A DNA stretch of 64,000 nucleotides from Rhodovulum bhavnagarense (GTDB lineage Bacteria > Pseudomonadota > Alphaproteobacteria > Rhodobacterales > Rhodobacteraceae). Location: positions 1 to 64,000 of the forward strand of contig NZ_SLXU01000003.1 in assembly GCF_004343505.1 (NCBI RefSeq), written 5' to 3'. A program made the translations under genes and the position numbers. The notes under the pieces were generated by a model. The model saw nothing but the letters and a program-made list of their open reading frames with translations. It searched no databases and had not been told where the DNA came from. Below are positions 45,960-55,163 of this stretch, in pieces (the stretch's first letter is position 1; every line of letters starts with the position of its first letter).

Positions 45960-45983
45960 GGAAACAGATGTTTCCTATAGGAA
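45960..45983. promoter_or_regulatory. Two overlapping palindromes in the hemA leader
   Basis: GGAAACA-GA-TGTTTCC (45960-45975) overlaps TTCCTATAGGAA (45972-45983, perfect). The shared TTTCC can pair with either flank, giving two mutually exclusive hairpins or three half-sites for one protein. Confidence 0.5.
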
Positions 45984-46255
45984 CGCAGTCGCCGCCGGAG
46001 ACCGGGAAAGAGCACATAAAATGGGCAATTGCCGCGACAAGACGCTTCGACGGGCCGCTTTTTTGAAATATCAAATGGGGCGGGAACGAAGAGCATTCAA
46101 TGGCCAGCGGCTCGAAAAAAGGGGCGCAGTGCCAGGGTGCAAGACCGGCGCCGGATTGCCGGGATAAATGGGGAAAACCCCGGCCGGCCTGCTCGAAAAA
46201 ACGGGGTAGGTCGGGGAGGTATCGGCCGAAAGGCCCGGAACTAAGGAGAGACCTG

Positions 46256-47479
46256 GTGGACTATACCGCTGCACTGGACACCGCCATCGGCAAGCTTCAC
46301 GAGGAAGGCCGTTACCGCACTTTCATCGATATCGAACGGCGCAAGGGACAGTTCCCCGAGGCTGTCTGGAGCCGCCCGGATGGGGAAAAGCAGGATATCA
46401 CCGTCTGGTGCGGGAACGACTACCTCGGCATGGGCCAGCACCCCGTTGTGCTGGAGGCGATGCAGGATGCGATGTTGGCAACGGGTGCCGGGTCGGGCGG
46501 CACGCGCAACATCTCGGGCACCACGGTCTATCACAAGGCGCTGGAAGCCGAGATCGCGGATCTGCACCAGAAAGAGGCCGGCCTGATTTTTACCTCGGCC
46601 TACAACGCCAATGACGCGACCCTGTCGACGCTGCCTGTTCTGTTCCCCAACCTGGTCATCGTGTCGGATGAACTGAACCACGCCTCGATGATCCAGGGCA
46701 TCCGCCGCGGCCGCTGTGAAAAGCACATCTTCCGTCACAACGACGTCGCCCATCTGCGCGAGATCCTTGAGAAGATCGAAAAGGGCCGTCCGATCGTGAT
46801 CGCTTTCGAATCCGTCTACTCGATGGACGGCGATTTCGGCCCGATCGAGGAAATCTGCGACCTGGCCGACGAGTTCGGCGCGCTGACCTATATCGACGAG
46901 GTACACGCCGTTGGCATGTACGGCCCCCGCGGCGCCGGTGTCTGTGAGCGCGACAACCTGATGCACCGCATCGACATCATCAACGGCACGCTGGCCAAGG
47001 CCTATGGCGTATTCGGCGGCTATATCGCGTCGTCGGCAAAAATGTGCGACGCCGTGCGGTCTTATGCGCCGGGCTTTATCTTTTCGACCTCGCTGCCGCC
47101 GGCGGTTGCGGCGGGTGCGGCGGCCTCGGTCCGCCACCTCAAGACCGACAATGCGCTGCGCGAGAAACATCAGGACCGTGCCCGTGTCATGAAGGCGCGG
47201 TTCAAGGGGCTGGGCATGCCCTGCATCGATCACGGCAGCCATATCGTGCCGCTGATTGTCGGCGACCCGGTCCATACCAAGCGTATCTCGGACATGCTGC
47301 TGGAAGGATATGGCATCTACGTGCAGCCGATCAACTTCCCGACCGTGCCGCGCGGTACCGAGCGTTTGCGCTTTACGCCGTCGCCGGTGCATACGCCCGA
47401 GCAGATGGATCACCTAATCCGCGCGATGGACGAGCTCTGGTCGCATTGTGCGCTGAATCGTGCCGAACTGACCGCCTGA
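46256..47479 (+). CDS. hemA: 5-aminolevulinate synthase
   Basis: A 407-residue PLP enzyme joining glycine and succinyl-CoA to 5-aminolevulinate, the first step of tetrapyrrole synthesis in alphaproteobacteria. The PLP lysine is K248 ([13 protein letters not shown]), the glycine loop is [13 protein letters not shown] and the PLP-ring Asp/His region is [17 protein letters not shown]. Length and sequence follow Rhodobacter HemA closely. It starts at GTG after AAGGAGAG; the frame is open upstream but with unrelated sequence. The upstream FNR-type box suggests oxygen control. Confidence 0.97.
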   Translation: MDYTAALDTAIGKLHEEGRYRTFIDIERRKGQFPEAVWSRPDGEKQDITVWCGNDYLGMGQHPVVLEAMQDAMLATGAGSGGTRNISGTTVYHKALEAEIADLHQKEAGLIFTSAYNANDATLSTLPVLFPNLVIVSDELNHASMIQGIRRGRCEKHIFRHNDVAHLREILEKIEKGRPIVIAFESVYSMDGDFGPIEEICDLADEFGALTYIDEVHAVGMYGPRGAGVCERDNLMHRIDIINGTLAKAYGVFGGYIASSAKMCDAVRSYAPGFIFSTSLPPAVAAGAAASVRHLKTDNALREKHQDRARVMKARFKGLGMPCIDHGSHIVPLIVGDPVHTKRISDMLLEGYGIYVQPINFPTVPRGTERLRFTPSPVHTPEQMDHLIRAMDELWSHCALNRAELTA

Positions 47480-47597
47480 CCGCGCGTTCCGGGTGCATGC
47501 CCGGCGGTGCTTGTGCTAGCGTCTAGCCAGTAGGGTGGCGATTCTGTCGGGTCGCCACCCGATCTGGGGGCAGGATAACAGGCACGGGGCGGTTTTG

Positions 47598-48821
47598 ATG
47601 ATCAGGCGCAGGCAGCCGCGACATGCGGCTGAGGGCATCCAAGACACTCCCAAGGGGTTCGATGCGTTCGAACTCAAGCTCGGCGATATCATGCGCGGAG
47701 AGCGTGCCACGCTGGGCAAGTCCTTGTTGGACGTGCAGCGCGAGTTGAAAATCCGCGCAACCTATATTGCCGCAATCGAGAATTCCGATCCCACCGCGTT
47801 CGAGACGCCCGGTTTCATCGCTGGCTATGTCCGCTCTTACGCACGCTACCTCGCGCTTGATCCCGAATGGGCCTATCGCCGCTTTCGCGAAGAGGCCCGG
47901 TTCGAGACCGTGCATGGCATGGAGGCCGCTTCCGCGGTCAGGGCGCCCGTGCGCAACAAGGTCACGGAAAAACGCGATCCGCTGGCCGATCCGAATGCGA
48001 TCTTCGTGCCCCGCGGCGAGGCTTTCCTGTCGCGCATCGAACCGGGGGCGATCGGGTCCAGCCTTGTGCTGGTCGCGCTGATGGCGGTGCTCGGGTTCGG
48101 CGGCTGGTCGGTGCTACAGCAGATCCAGAAGGTAAAGGTTGCGCCTCTGGACCAACAGCCCGGTCTGTTGGCTGACGTGGGGCCACTTCCGGGTGCGGCG
48201 AGGGACGATGCGTCCGCCTCTGGCCCCGGCATGCCGCCTACGACCGAGGCGCTGGATCGTCTGTACCGGCCGCAGGTCCTGGATCGTCCCGTTCTGGTGG
48301 CGCGCGATGCGCCGATCGCTACGCTGGATCCGGGGGAAATCGGCGTGCTGGCCCCCGAGCGAGGCATCGCCCGCGCAACCCCGGCCCAGCCCCCGGTTGA
48401 GATTGCCGCCGCAGAGACTGGCGTGGATATGCCAGCCATGGCGGTGGCGTCGACCCAGATGGTTCAGGTCGTGGCCGCGAATGAAACGCCCGAACTGGCG
48501 ATCCTCGCGGTGCGCCCGGCCTGGGTGCGGATAACCGGGGCGGATGGTTCGGTCATCTTCGAAAAGATCCTGGACGCAGGCGAACGCTATGTCCTTCCCG
48601 ACACGGAAGAACCGCCGCGCCTGCGGGCGGGCAACTCGGCCTCTGTCTATTTTGCAATCGCCGGACAGACTTATGGGCCGGTCGACCCCAAGGGACGCGT
48701 GGCCAAGAATATCGCGCTCTCTCCCGAGGCGGTGACCGGCGGCTATCAGGTCGCCGATATCACCGCCGATCCCGACCTGGCCGTGGCGCTGGCCCAGGCA
48801 GGAGAGTCCCCCGCGAGATAG
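47598..48821 (+). CDS. RodZ-like protein: cytoplasmic HTH, one membrane helix, periplasmic DUF4115
   Basis: A 407-residue protein from the ATG at 47598 (a GTG at 47535 would add 21). Residues ~20-90 are an HTH_25 domain (LGKSLLDVQRELKIRATYIAAIE, then RSYARYLALDP), a single membrane helix lies near 150-170 (SSLVLVALMAVLGFGGW), a Pro/Ala-rich linker follows, and the C-terminus (~290-385) is DUF4115 (WVRITGADGSVIFEK). RodZ links MreB to the cell-wall machinery. ispG follows, an order seen widely in proteobacteria. Confidence 0.85.
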   Translation: MIRRRQPRHAAEGIQDTPKGFDAFELKLGDIMRGERATLGKSLLDVQRELKIRATYIAAIENSDPTAFETPGFIAGYVRSYARYLALDPEWAYRRFREEARFETVHGMEAASAVRAPVRNKVTEKRDPLADPNAIFVPRGEAFLSRIEPGAIGSSLVLVALMAVLGFGGWSVLQQIQKVKVAPLDQQPGLLADVGPLPGAARDDASASGPGMPPTTEALDRLYRPQVLDRPVLVARDAPIATLDPGEIGVLAPERGIARATPAQPPVEIAAAETGVDMPAMAVASTQMVQVVAANETPELAILAVRPAWVRITGADGSVIFEKILDAGERYVLPDTEEPPRLRAGNSASVYFAIAGQTYGPVDPKGRVAKNIALSPEAVTGGYQVADITADPDLAVALAQAGESPAR

Positions 48822-48908
48822 CGCGGGCGCGACAGGCCGCACATTGCAGAAGGAACGGTAATCCTCTATCCATGGGGCACGCATTCTCACGCCGAACAGG
48901 TGGCCCCC

Positions 48909-50036
48909 ATGTCGCTGAACCACGTGCGCCCGTGGCGCAATATCGAACGTCGCAAATCCCGTCAGATCCATGTCGGCCCGGTGGCCGTCGGCGGTGATGC
49001 GCCGATCTCGGTGCAGACCATGACCAATACGGTCACCACCGATATCAAGGGCACGATCGAACAAATCCTGCGAGCGGCCGAGGCGGGCGCGGACATCGTG
49101 CGCGTATCGGTGCCCGACGAGGATTCGTCGCGTGCGCTCAAGGAAATCGTCGCCGAAAGCCCGGTGCCGATCATTGCCGACATCCATTTCCACTATCGCC
49201 GCGGGATCGAGGCCGCCGAGGCAGGCGCCGCCTGCCTGCGGATCAATCCAGGCAATATTGGTGATGAAAAGCGCGTGCGCGAGGTCATCAAGGCCGCGCG
49301 CGACCACGGCTGTTCGATGCGTATCGGGGTTAATGCGGGCTCGTTGGAAAAGCACCTGCTGGACAAATACGGCGAGCCGTGCCCCGAGGCGATGGTCGAA
49401 AGCGCGCTGGAACATATCCGCATTCTCGAGGACAACGATTTCTTCGAGTTCAAGATCAGCGTCAAGGCATCCGACGTCTTCCTCGCCGCTGCCGCCTACC
49501 AGGGCATCGCCGAGGCCACCGATGCGCCGCTGCACCTGGGTATCACCGAGGCGGGTGGGTTCGTTGCCGGGACGATCAAATCCGCCGTCGGCCTGGGGAA
49601 CCTGCTTTGGGCGGGGATCGGCGACACGATCCGCGTGTCACTTTCGGCCGATCCGGTCGAGGAGGTCAAGGTCGGTTACGAGATCCTGAAATCGCTTGGC
49701 TTGCGCCATCGCGGCGTCAACATCATTTCCTGCCCCTCCTGTGCGCGGCAGGGATTTGACGTGATCAAGACGGTCGAGGCGCTTGAAAAACGGCTGGAAC
49801 ACATAAAAACCCCGATGAGCCTTTCGATCATCGGTTGCGTGGTCAACGGCCCCGGTGAGGCGCTGATGACCGATGTCGGGTTCACCGGCGGCGGCAATGG
49901 CAACGGAATGGTCTATCTGGCCGGCAAGCAGGACCATCGCATCTCGAACGAGAAAATGATCGACCATATCGTCGAGCAGGTTGAACGCAAGGCCGCCGAG
50001 ATCGAGGCCGCAGCCGAGGCCCAGGCCGCCGAATGA
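48909..50036 (+). CDS. ispG: 4-hydroxy-3-methylbut-2-enyl-diphosphate synthase
   Basis: A 375-residue [4Fe-4S] enzyme of the MEP isoprenoid pathway (MEcPP to HMBPP). Cluster ligands are C275, C278 (SCPSCARQ), C310 and E317 (GCVVNGPGE); the N-terminal TIM barrel starts with [21 protein letters not shown] start at MSLNHV, preceded by AGGTGG; a GTG nine bases earlier is the alternative. Convergent with dsbA-type genes across a hairpin. Confidence 0.96.
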   Translation: MSLNHVRPWRNIERRKSRQIHVGPVAVGGDAPISVQTMTNTVTTDIKGTIEQILRAAEAGADIVRVSVPDEDSSRALKEIVAESPVPIIADIHFHYRRGIEAAEAGAACLRINPGNIGDEKRVREVIKAARDHGCSMRIGVNAGSLEKHLLDKYGEPCPEAMVESALEHIRILEDNDFFEFKISVKASDVFLAAAAYQGIAEATDAPLHLGITEAGGFVAGTIKSAVGLGNLLWAGIGDTIRVSLSADPVEEVKVGYEILKSLGLRHRGVNIISCPSCARQGFDVIKTVEALEKRLEHIKTPMSLSIIGCVVNGPGEALMTDVGFTGGGNGNGMVYLAGKQDHRISNEKMIDHIVEQVERKAAEIEAAAEAQAAE

Positions 50037-50039
50037 AAA

Positions 50040-50068
50040 CGCGCCCCGGCCAAGGCGGGCGGGGCGCG
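50040..50068. terminator. Terminator between ispG and dsbA-like gene
   Basis: Perfect 9-base stem CGCGCCCCG/CGGGGCGCG with an 11-base loop. A-rich sequence on its left gives a U run to leftward transcripts (dsbA-like); ispG may also use it. Confidence 0.8.
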
Positions 50069-50100
50069 AAGAGTTCGGGAATATGCGGGTGACGCGTCGA

Positions 50101-50847
50101 TCAGTCTGCGCGGAGTTCGGCGACGAGTTGGCGCATCGCCTCAAGCGGCACATAGCCACGCAGCATCTCGTCCTCCAGAACGAAGGTCGGCGTTCCCGTG
50201 ATCTGCAAGCGTTGGGCCAGGGCCCGGTTCGCGGCGATCACGTTGTTTACTTCGGGCGCATCCATCCGCGCCATGATCGCGGCGGCGTCGAGATCCAGGT
50301 CCTCGGCCAGCCGTTTCAGGCTTTCAGACGTCACGGCCCCGCGAAAAGCGATCAGCGCATCGCTCACCTGTTTGTAGGCCGCGTCTCCGGCCACCTGCAA
50401 CGTCGCGATGGCGAAGCGTGACGAGATCACCGATTGATCACCCAGGATCGGGAATTCCTTTACAATGAACCTGATGTTCCTGTCCGTCTCGATCAGCGCG
50501 GCAACATCCTCATGCGCCTTGCGGCAATAGGTGCAGCGGTAGTCGACGAATTCGACCAGCGTCACGTCGCCCTCGGAATTGCCGCCCACCCAGGACATGG
50601 TGTCGTTGAACAAATCGTTCGCGTTCGCCGCGATCAGCGTGCCGTCATTGGCCGCCTGTGCCTCGGCCTGGCGTTGTTCCAGAACGCCGATGGCCTCCAT
50701 CAGGACTTCGGGATTTTCCAGCAGGTATGCCCGCACCTCGGCGCCGAAGGCTTCGCGTTCTGCGCTGTTCATGTCGGTCAGGTCAACGGCGTGGGCCGGG
50801 ACGGCAAGGGCAATTGCGCTCAGCGTGGCAGCAAGGGGGCGAAACAT
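50101..50847 (-). CDS. DsbA-family thiol-disulfide protein, active-site CTYC
   Basis: A 248-residue periplasmic protein with a Sec signal (1-20, VPAHA). A helical N-terminal region (~25-85, FGAEVRAYLLENPEVLMEAI) is followed by a thioredoxin fold with the redox pair C105 and C108 (VDYRCTYC) and the cis-Pro loop TGTPTF. This layout matches Com1/ScsC-type DsbA proteins. It lies 89 bp after a paralogue that has lost the cysteines. The GGAGAG site supports the ATG chosen. Confidence 0.9.
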   Translation of the reverse strand: MFRPLAATLSAIALAVPAHAVDLTDMNSAEREAFGAEVRAYLLENPEVLMEAIGVLEQRQAEAQAANDGTLIAANANDLFNDTMSWVGGNSEGDVTLVEFVDYRCTYCRKAHEDVAALIETDRNIRFIVKEFPILGDQSVISSRFAIATLQVAGDAAYKQVSDALIAFRGAVTSESLKRLAEDLDLDAAAIMARMDAPEVNNVIAANRALAQRLQITGTPTFVLEDEMLRGYVPLEAMRQLVAELRAD

Positions 50848-50936
50848 CGTATCTCTCCGTCTTTGGGCGGGATCGCTTGTGTCACTTTCCACCACATCGC
50901 GCGCGTCGGGCCAATGACGAAATGGAACAGGGTCGG

Positions 50937-51674
50937 TCAATTCTGGCGGCGTAGGGCGTCAACGATACGGGCCAGCGCCACCGCGGGCACGTCGCCGCGC
51001 ACCATGGCGCGGTCCAGCACCTGCGCCGGGGCGGGTCCGAGTTCGAGCCTATCGGCTAGGGCGCGGGTGGCGTCGATATGCGCGTCGATTCGTGGGTCGG
51101 CCATTTGTGCGGCAATCCGCTCGGGTGAGAGGCCCAGATCCAGGGCGATTGCGGACAGGGTTGCCGGGCTTGCGTCGGGCGCGGCGAAAAGGGCGGCCTG
51201 TGCCTGCCGATAGACCTCGCCGCCCGCCACCCACAGCACCGCAAGGGCAAAGCGGGCGGCGCGCTCTGCCTCGGTGTTGCCGGGGGCGGGGGCCTGCTTG
51301 ATCACCCAGCGCAAGGCCCCGTCCTTCGCGATCAGCGCCTGAGCGGCCTCAAGCGCGCGTGCGCTGGCCGCGTCGCGGTAGTCAATGAAACTGACAAGGG
51401 TCAAATCGCCCTTTGCCGCGCCGCCGCTCCAGTCGCCGGGGGCGTGAAACAAGGCCCGCGCATTGGCCTGCAGCAGGGCGATATCCCCGGCCGCATGGTT
51501 GGCCTGCCGCCTGGCCTCGGCCCTTTGCATCGCCTCGCCGATCACCTCGGGATGGGTCAGCAGGTAGGTGCGCACCGCCTCGCCAAAGGCGGTGCGTTCG
51601 GCCTGTGTCAGCTCAAGCGCGGGGACGGGCGATGCGGCCAGCGCGAGGATTGTCAACAGGGGCACGTATCTCAT
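50937..51674 (-). CDS. DsbA-family paralogue without redox cysteines
   Basis: A 245-residue exported protein (signal ~1-19) aligned along its length with the gene that follows. The active-site segment reads IDYRDAAS (101-104) in place of VDYRCTYC, so both cysteines are gone, and the cis-Pro loop reads LGPAPA instead of TGTPT. No other Cys is present. The reading frame is intact with normal codon use, so it is not a pseudogene; it may act as a chaperone or binding partner rather than an oxidoreductase. Its start overlaps the M48 gene stop by 4 bp. Confidence 0.8.
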   Translation of the reverse strand: MRYVPLLTILALAASPVPALELTQAERTAFGEAVRTYLLTHPEVIGEAMQRAEARRQANHAAGDIALLQANARALFHAPGDWSGGAAKGDLTLVSFIDYRDAASARALEAAQALIAKDGALRWVIKQAPAPGNTEAERAARFALAVLWVAGGEVYRQAQAALFAAPDASPATLSAIALDLGLSPERIAAQMADPRIDAHIDATRALADRLELGPAPAQVLDRAMVRGDVPAVALARIVDALRRQN

Positions 51675-53056
51675 CGTTTCCTTGCCTGCTCGGCCGCGGC
51701 CAGGATGTCTTGCGCCCGCAGCCAGCCCGGTGCGCCGCGCGGTACAAGCCCCAACGCGCGGTTCGCGTGAACCGAGGCTGTATCCAGCCGGCCCATGAGC
51801 GCGTAACGCTCTGCCGTGGCGACCGAGGCCATCCCGTTATCGCCCGCCCGTGCATAGGCCAGTGCCAGGTCGCGCAGCATTCGCGGGTCATAAGGATCGC
51901 GGACCCGTGCCCGCTTGAGAACGTCGAGGGCTTGCCGGTTGGCCGCGGGCGTGTCCAGCGCCAGAAGCGCACGGCCCTGTCCGGCCAGGATCAGCGGTTC
52001 TTTCGGGGCCAGCCCCACGGCGCGGCCATACGCCTGTGCGGCGGGTGCGAACTGGCGCGATTCCAAAAGGATCTGGCCCTTGAGTTCCTGAACATAGGGA
52101 TCGTTGGGGCGTCTGGTCTCAAGTCTGTTCATCTCGGCAAGCGCTCGGCCTGTGTCTGGCATCCTGTGATAGGCCACCGCCCGCCGCATCAGCGCGATGT
52201 CCGAGCCATCCCCCTTATCCACCTGGCGCAGGGTGTGGCGCGGGTTTTGCAGGAAGGCGCCCAGCTTGCCCTTGGCGCGGGCAAACCACTCTGCCGCATG
52301 AGGATCCTGCGCGGCGCGCCCGCCATAGGCGGCGGCATAGCCCTTGAGTGCTCGCATCCGTTCGGCGCTCAGCGGGTGGGTGCGCAAATAGGGGTCCTGG
52401 CGTGCGACATTAAGCGCCTCTTGCCCGCGAAAGCGGTCCAGAACATCGACCATGCCCTGCGGGTCCACGTCGGCATGCGCCATGAACCGCACGCCGGCCT
52501 GGTCGGCCGATGACTCCTCGGCGCGGGTATGGCCAAAGAATACTCGCTGCGCCGATGATGCGGTCCCCATCGCTAGACCCGCGCCTGCCTCGGCATTGCC
52601 GCCGGCAACCATCGCCATGGACATCAGCAGGCCCATTGCCGCGGCGCCGCGTGCGCCCCGCAGGTTGGCCATGCGGCGGGTGAGGTGGCCACCGGTGATA
52701 TGGGCCAATTCATGCGCGATTACGCCCTGCAATTCCTCGGCCCGGTCGAGCCGCAGGATCAGGCCGGAATGGATCATCACCGTCTGGGCGTCCACGACAA
52801 AGGCATTCATGGAGCTGTCATTGATCACCAGGATGTCCAGTGTATCGGTGTTGATCCCGGCGGCGTTTGCGATGGGGCGGGTCAATTCACGCAGCGCATG
52901 TTCGATCTCGGCATCGCGGATCAGGCTTTGCGATCGGGCGGGACCCAGCGCAAGCGCGAGCAGCAGGGCCCCCAGTCCAAGACGCAATAACCAAGCCCCC
53001 GCGCGCGAAGCGGGGACCATTGACCTTGGCACGCGGCGCTGGAACAAAGCCTCCAT
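51671..53056 (-). CDS. M48-family metalloprotease with TPR repeats (BepA-like)
   Basis: A 461-residue exported zinc protease with an N-terminal signal/anchor (~20-42). The zinc site is HELAH (H115, E116, H119) with the third ligand in TRAEESSADQAG, and residues ~300-455 are helical TPR repeats (PDTGRALAEMNRLE...). BepA clears misfolded LptD and BamA partners in the outer membrane. It begins only 24 bp from the divergent aminotransferase. The DsbA-type genes follow in the same transcript, a sensible set for envelope quality control. Confidence 0.88.
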   Translation of the reverse strand: MEALFQRRVPRSMVPASRAGAWLLRLGLGALLLALALGPARSQSLIRDAEIEHALRELTRPIANAAGINTDTLDILVINDSSMNAFVVDAQTVMIHSGLILRLDRAEELQGVIAHELAHITGGHLTRRMANLRGARGAAAMGLLMSMAMVAGGNAEAGAGLAMGTASSAQRVFFGHTRAEESSADQAGVRFMAHADVDPQGMVDVLDRFRGQEALNVARQDPYLRTHPLSAERMRALKGYAAAYGGRAAQDPHAAEWFARAKGKLGAFLQNPRHTLRQVDKGDGSDIALMRRAVAYHRMPDTGRALAEMNRLETRRPNDPYVQELKGQILLESRQFAPAAQAYGRAVGLAPKEPLILAGQGRALLALDTPAANRQALDVLKRARVRDPYDPRMLRDLALAYARAGDNGMASVATAERYALMGRLDTASVHANRALGLVPRGAPGWLRAQDILAAAEQARKR

Positions 53057-53080
53057 GATAAATACCCTAAGGAGGCGGGC

Positions 53081-54220
53081 ATGAAGGTTTCAAGCCGCGG
53101 AGAGGTCGATCCCTTTATCGTGATGGACGTCATGGCCGCCGCGTCACGGGCAGAGGCCGAGGGCCGGCGCATCATCCATATGGAGATCGGTCAGCCCGGA
53201 ACGCCTGCACCCGCCGCCGCGCGCGCAGCACTGGCCCGCGCGATGGAGGAAGGGCCGCTGGGCTATACTGTGGGCCTTGGCCTGCCTGAGTTGCGCGCGC
53301 GCATCGCGCGGCTATACGGAGAGTGGTATGATGTCGATCTGAACCCCGAGCGGGTGGTGATCACACCGGGATCTTCGGGCGGTTTCACGCTGGCCTTTAC
53401 CTCGCTGTTCGATACGGGCGCGAGGGTCGGGATCGGGATGCCCGGTTATCCCTCTTACAAGGCCATCCTCACCGCGCTGGATCTTGTGCCGGTCAGGATC
53501 GAAACCGCGCTTGAAAACCGGCTGCAACCCGTGCCCTCTGATCTGCCCCCCGATCTGGACGGTTTGCTGGTGGCCTCGCCGGCCAACCCGTCTGGCACGA
53601 TGCTGGATCGTGCAGCGCTGGTCGACCTGATCGAGGCCGCGCGGGGGCAGGGCGCAGCCTTTATCTCTGACGAGATTTACCACGGCGTCGAATACGAGAA
53701 AAAGGCGGTCAGCGCGGTCGAGATTACCGACGAGGCCTATGTGATCAACTCGTTTTCCAAGTATTTCTCGATGACTGGCTGGCGCGTGGGCTGGATGGTG
53801 GTGCCCGAGAATCATATCCGCCGGGTCGAACGGCTTGTGCAGAACCTGTTCATCTGTGCGCCTCATGCCAGCCAGGTTGTGGCGCTTGCCGCGATGGATG
53901 CTACCGATGAGTTGGAGGCAAACATGGTCATCTATCGCCGCAACCGCGCCCTGATGATGGAGGGGTTGCCCAAGGCGGGATTTACAAAGATCGCGCCGCC
54001 CGATGGGGCGTTCTACGTCTACGCGGATGTGTCCGACCTGACCGATGACAGCCGCGCATTCGCCGCCGAAATCCTTGACAAGGCGGGGGTCGCGGTGACG
54101 CCCGGGCTGGATTTCGATCCGGCGCGCGGGCATGGCACGCTGCGCTTTTCCTATGCGCGGGCAACATCGGATATCGAGGAGGGCCTGGACCGGCTCGCCC
54201 GTTTCATGGCAGCGCGTTAA
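53081..54220 (+). CDS. Class I/II PLP aminotransferase
   Basis: A 379-residue aminotransferase. The PLP lysine is K227 (NSFSKYFSMTGWRVGW), the phosphate/ring region is PGSSGGFTLAF, NPSGTM the Asn loop and ISDEIYHGVEY the Asp/Tyr pair; the carboxylate Arg is in LRFSYARAT. It belongs to the aspartate/alanine aminotransferase fold group, with no clear specificity. AAGGAGG precedes the ATG. RarD follows after 4 bp. Confidence 0.9.
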   Translation: MKVSSRGEVDPFIVMDVMAAASRAEAEGRRIIHMEIGQPGTPAPAAARAALARAMEEGPLGYTVGLGLPELRARIARLYGEWYDVDLNPERVVITPGSSGGFTLAFTSLFDTGARVGIGMPGYPSYKAILTALDLVPVRIETALENRLQPVPSDLPPDLDGLLVASPANPSGTMLDRAALVDLIEAARGQGAAFISDEIYHGVEYEKKAVSAVEITDEAYVINSFSKYFSMTGWRVGWMVVPENHIRRVERLVQNLFICAPHASQVVALAAMDATDELEANMVIYRRNRALMMEGLPKAGFTKIAPPDGAFYVYADVSDLTDDSRAFAAEILDKAGVAVTPGLDFDPARGHGTLRFSYARATSDIEEGLDRLARFMAAR

Positions 54221-54224
54221 AACC

Positions 54225-55163
54225 GTGGGCGAGCCGCAGAAGGGCATCCTGGCCATGGCCGCGGCCTGTGTCATCTGGGGCCTGTCGGCGATGTATTACA
54301 AGCTGGTTGCGCATGTGCCGCCGCTTGAGGTGCTGAGCCATCGCACGCTTTGGTCGCTGGTTTTTTTCGGGCTCGTGCTGGCCGCGCAGGGGCGGCTGAT
54401 CGAGTTGGGCCGGTTGCTGGTTCGCCCACGCGCGCTGGCGGTGGTTTTCGTCGCGGCGCTGGCCATCTCGACCAACTGGTTCTTCTTCATCTACTCGGTT
54501 CAGGTGGGACAGGCGGTTCAGGCCAGCCTGGGCTATTACATCTTTCCGCTGGTGGCGGTGGCTTTGGGGTTTGTATTTCTTGGAGAGCGGCATTCGGCGC
54601 CGAAATGGCTGGCTGTCGGCCTGGCCTTTGCCGCGGTAACCGGGCTGACCTGGGGGCTTGGAGTTGCGCCCTGGGTCTCTTTGGTTCTGGCGTTTACCTT
54701 CGGGCTTTACGGGCTGGTCAAGCGCGGAGTGCCCGCCGGTCCGGTCGTGTCCGTGACTGCCGAGGTTCTGCTGTTGGCGCCGCTCGCACTGGTCTGGCTC
54801 TGGGGGGTGCATGGTCTGGGATGGCAGGGTCTGACCGGCCGCAACCTTGGGGCGTTCGGTCAAGATCTTGGCGACAGCCTGCTGCTGGCGTTTTCAGGGC
54901 CACTTACGGCAACGCCCCTGATCTTGTTCTCTTACGCATCTAAACGGGTCAGCTATGCCACGGTCGGATTGGTGCAATACATTAATCCTACCCTGCAATT
55001 CATTGTTGCAACGTTGGTTTTTCGCGAGTCTTTTACCGGCTGGCATGCGCTGGCCTTTGCCTTGATCTGGACTGCGCTGGCGCTCTACTCGGCGGAATCG
55101 TTACGGCAGGACAGGGCCGCGCGCAGGTCTGTAATCAACGTGGGTACGTCGGGAACGCGCTGA
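54225..55163 (+). CDS. rarD: RarD-like EamA-family transporter
   Basis: A 312-residue, ten-helix DMT/EamA protein. It starts at GTG (M)GEPQKGILAMAAACVIWG, close to RarD proteins, and shows QVGQAVQASLGYYIFPL, FLGERHSAPKWLAV and YINPTLQFIVA. No good ribosome site precedes it; it is 4 bp from the aminotransferase and may depend on coupling. The last 79 bp overlap the opposite-strand LOG gene. Substrate unknown. Confidence 0.85.
   Translation: MGEPQKGILAMAAACVIWGLSAMYYKLVAHVPPLEVLSHRTLWSLVFFGLVLAAQGRLIELGRLLVRPRALAVVFVAALAISTNWFFFIYSVQVGQAVQASLGYYIFPLVAVALGFVFLGERHSAPKWLAVGLAFAAVTGLTWGLGVAPWVSLVLAFTFGLYGLVKRGVPAGPVVSVTAEVLLLAPLALVWLWGVHGLGWQGLTGRNLGAFGQDLGDSLLLAFSGPLTATPLILFSYASKRVSYATVGLVQYINPTLQFIVATLVFRESFTGWHALAFALIWTALALYSAESLRQDRAARRSVINVGTSGTR

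Larger units (their letters stand above)
45767..46255. other. 489 bp region upstream of hemA
   Basis: No protein gene is supported. It holds the FNR-type box at 45844 and the palindrome pair at 45960-45983, and then ~270 bp of A/G-rich leader up to the GTG of hemA. The leader is long for a Rhodobacterales gene, consistent with multiple promoters. Confidence 0.5.

Noticed and set aside
47480-47597. Hairpin CCGGG-TGCATG-CCCGG after hemA as a terminator
   Set aside because: Only a 5-bp stem with no T run after it; too weak to call.
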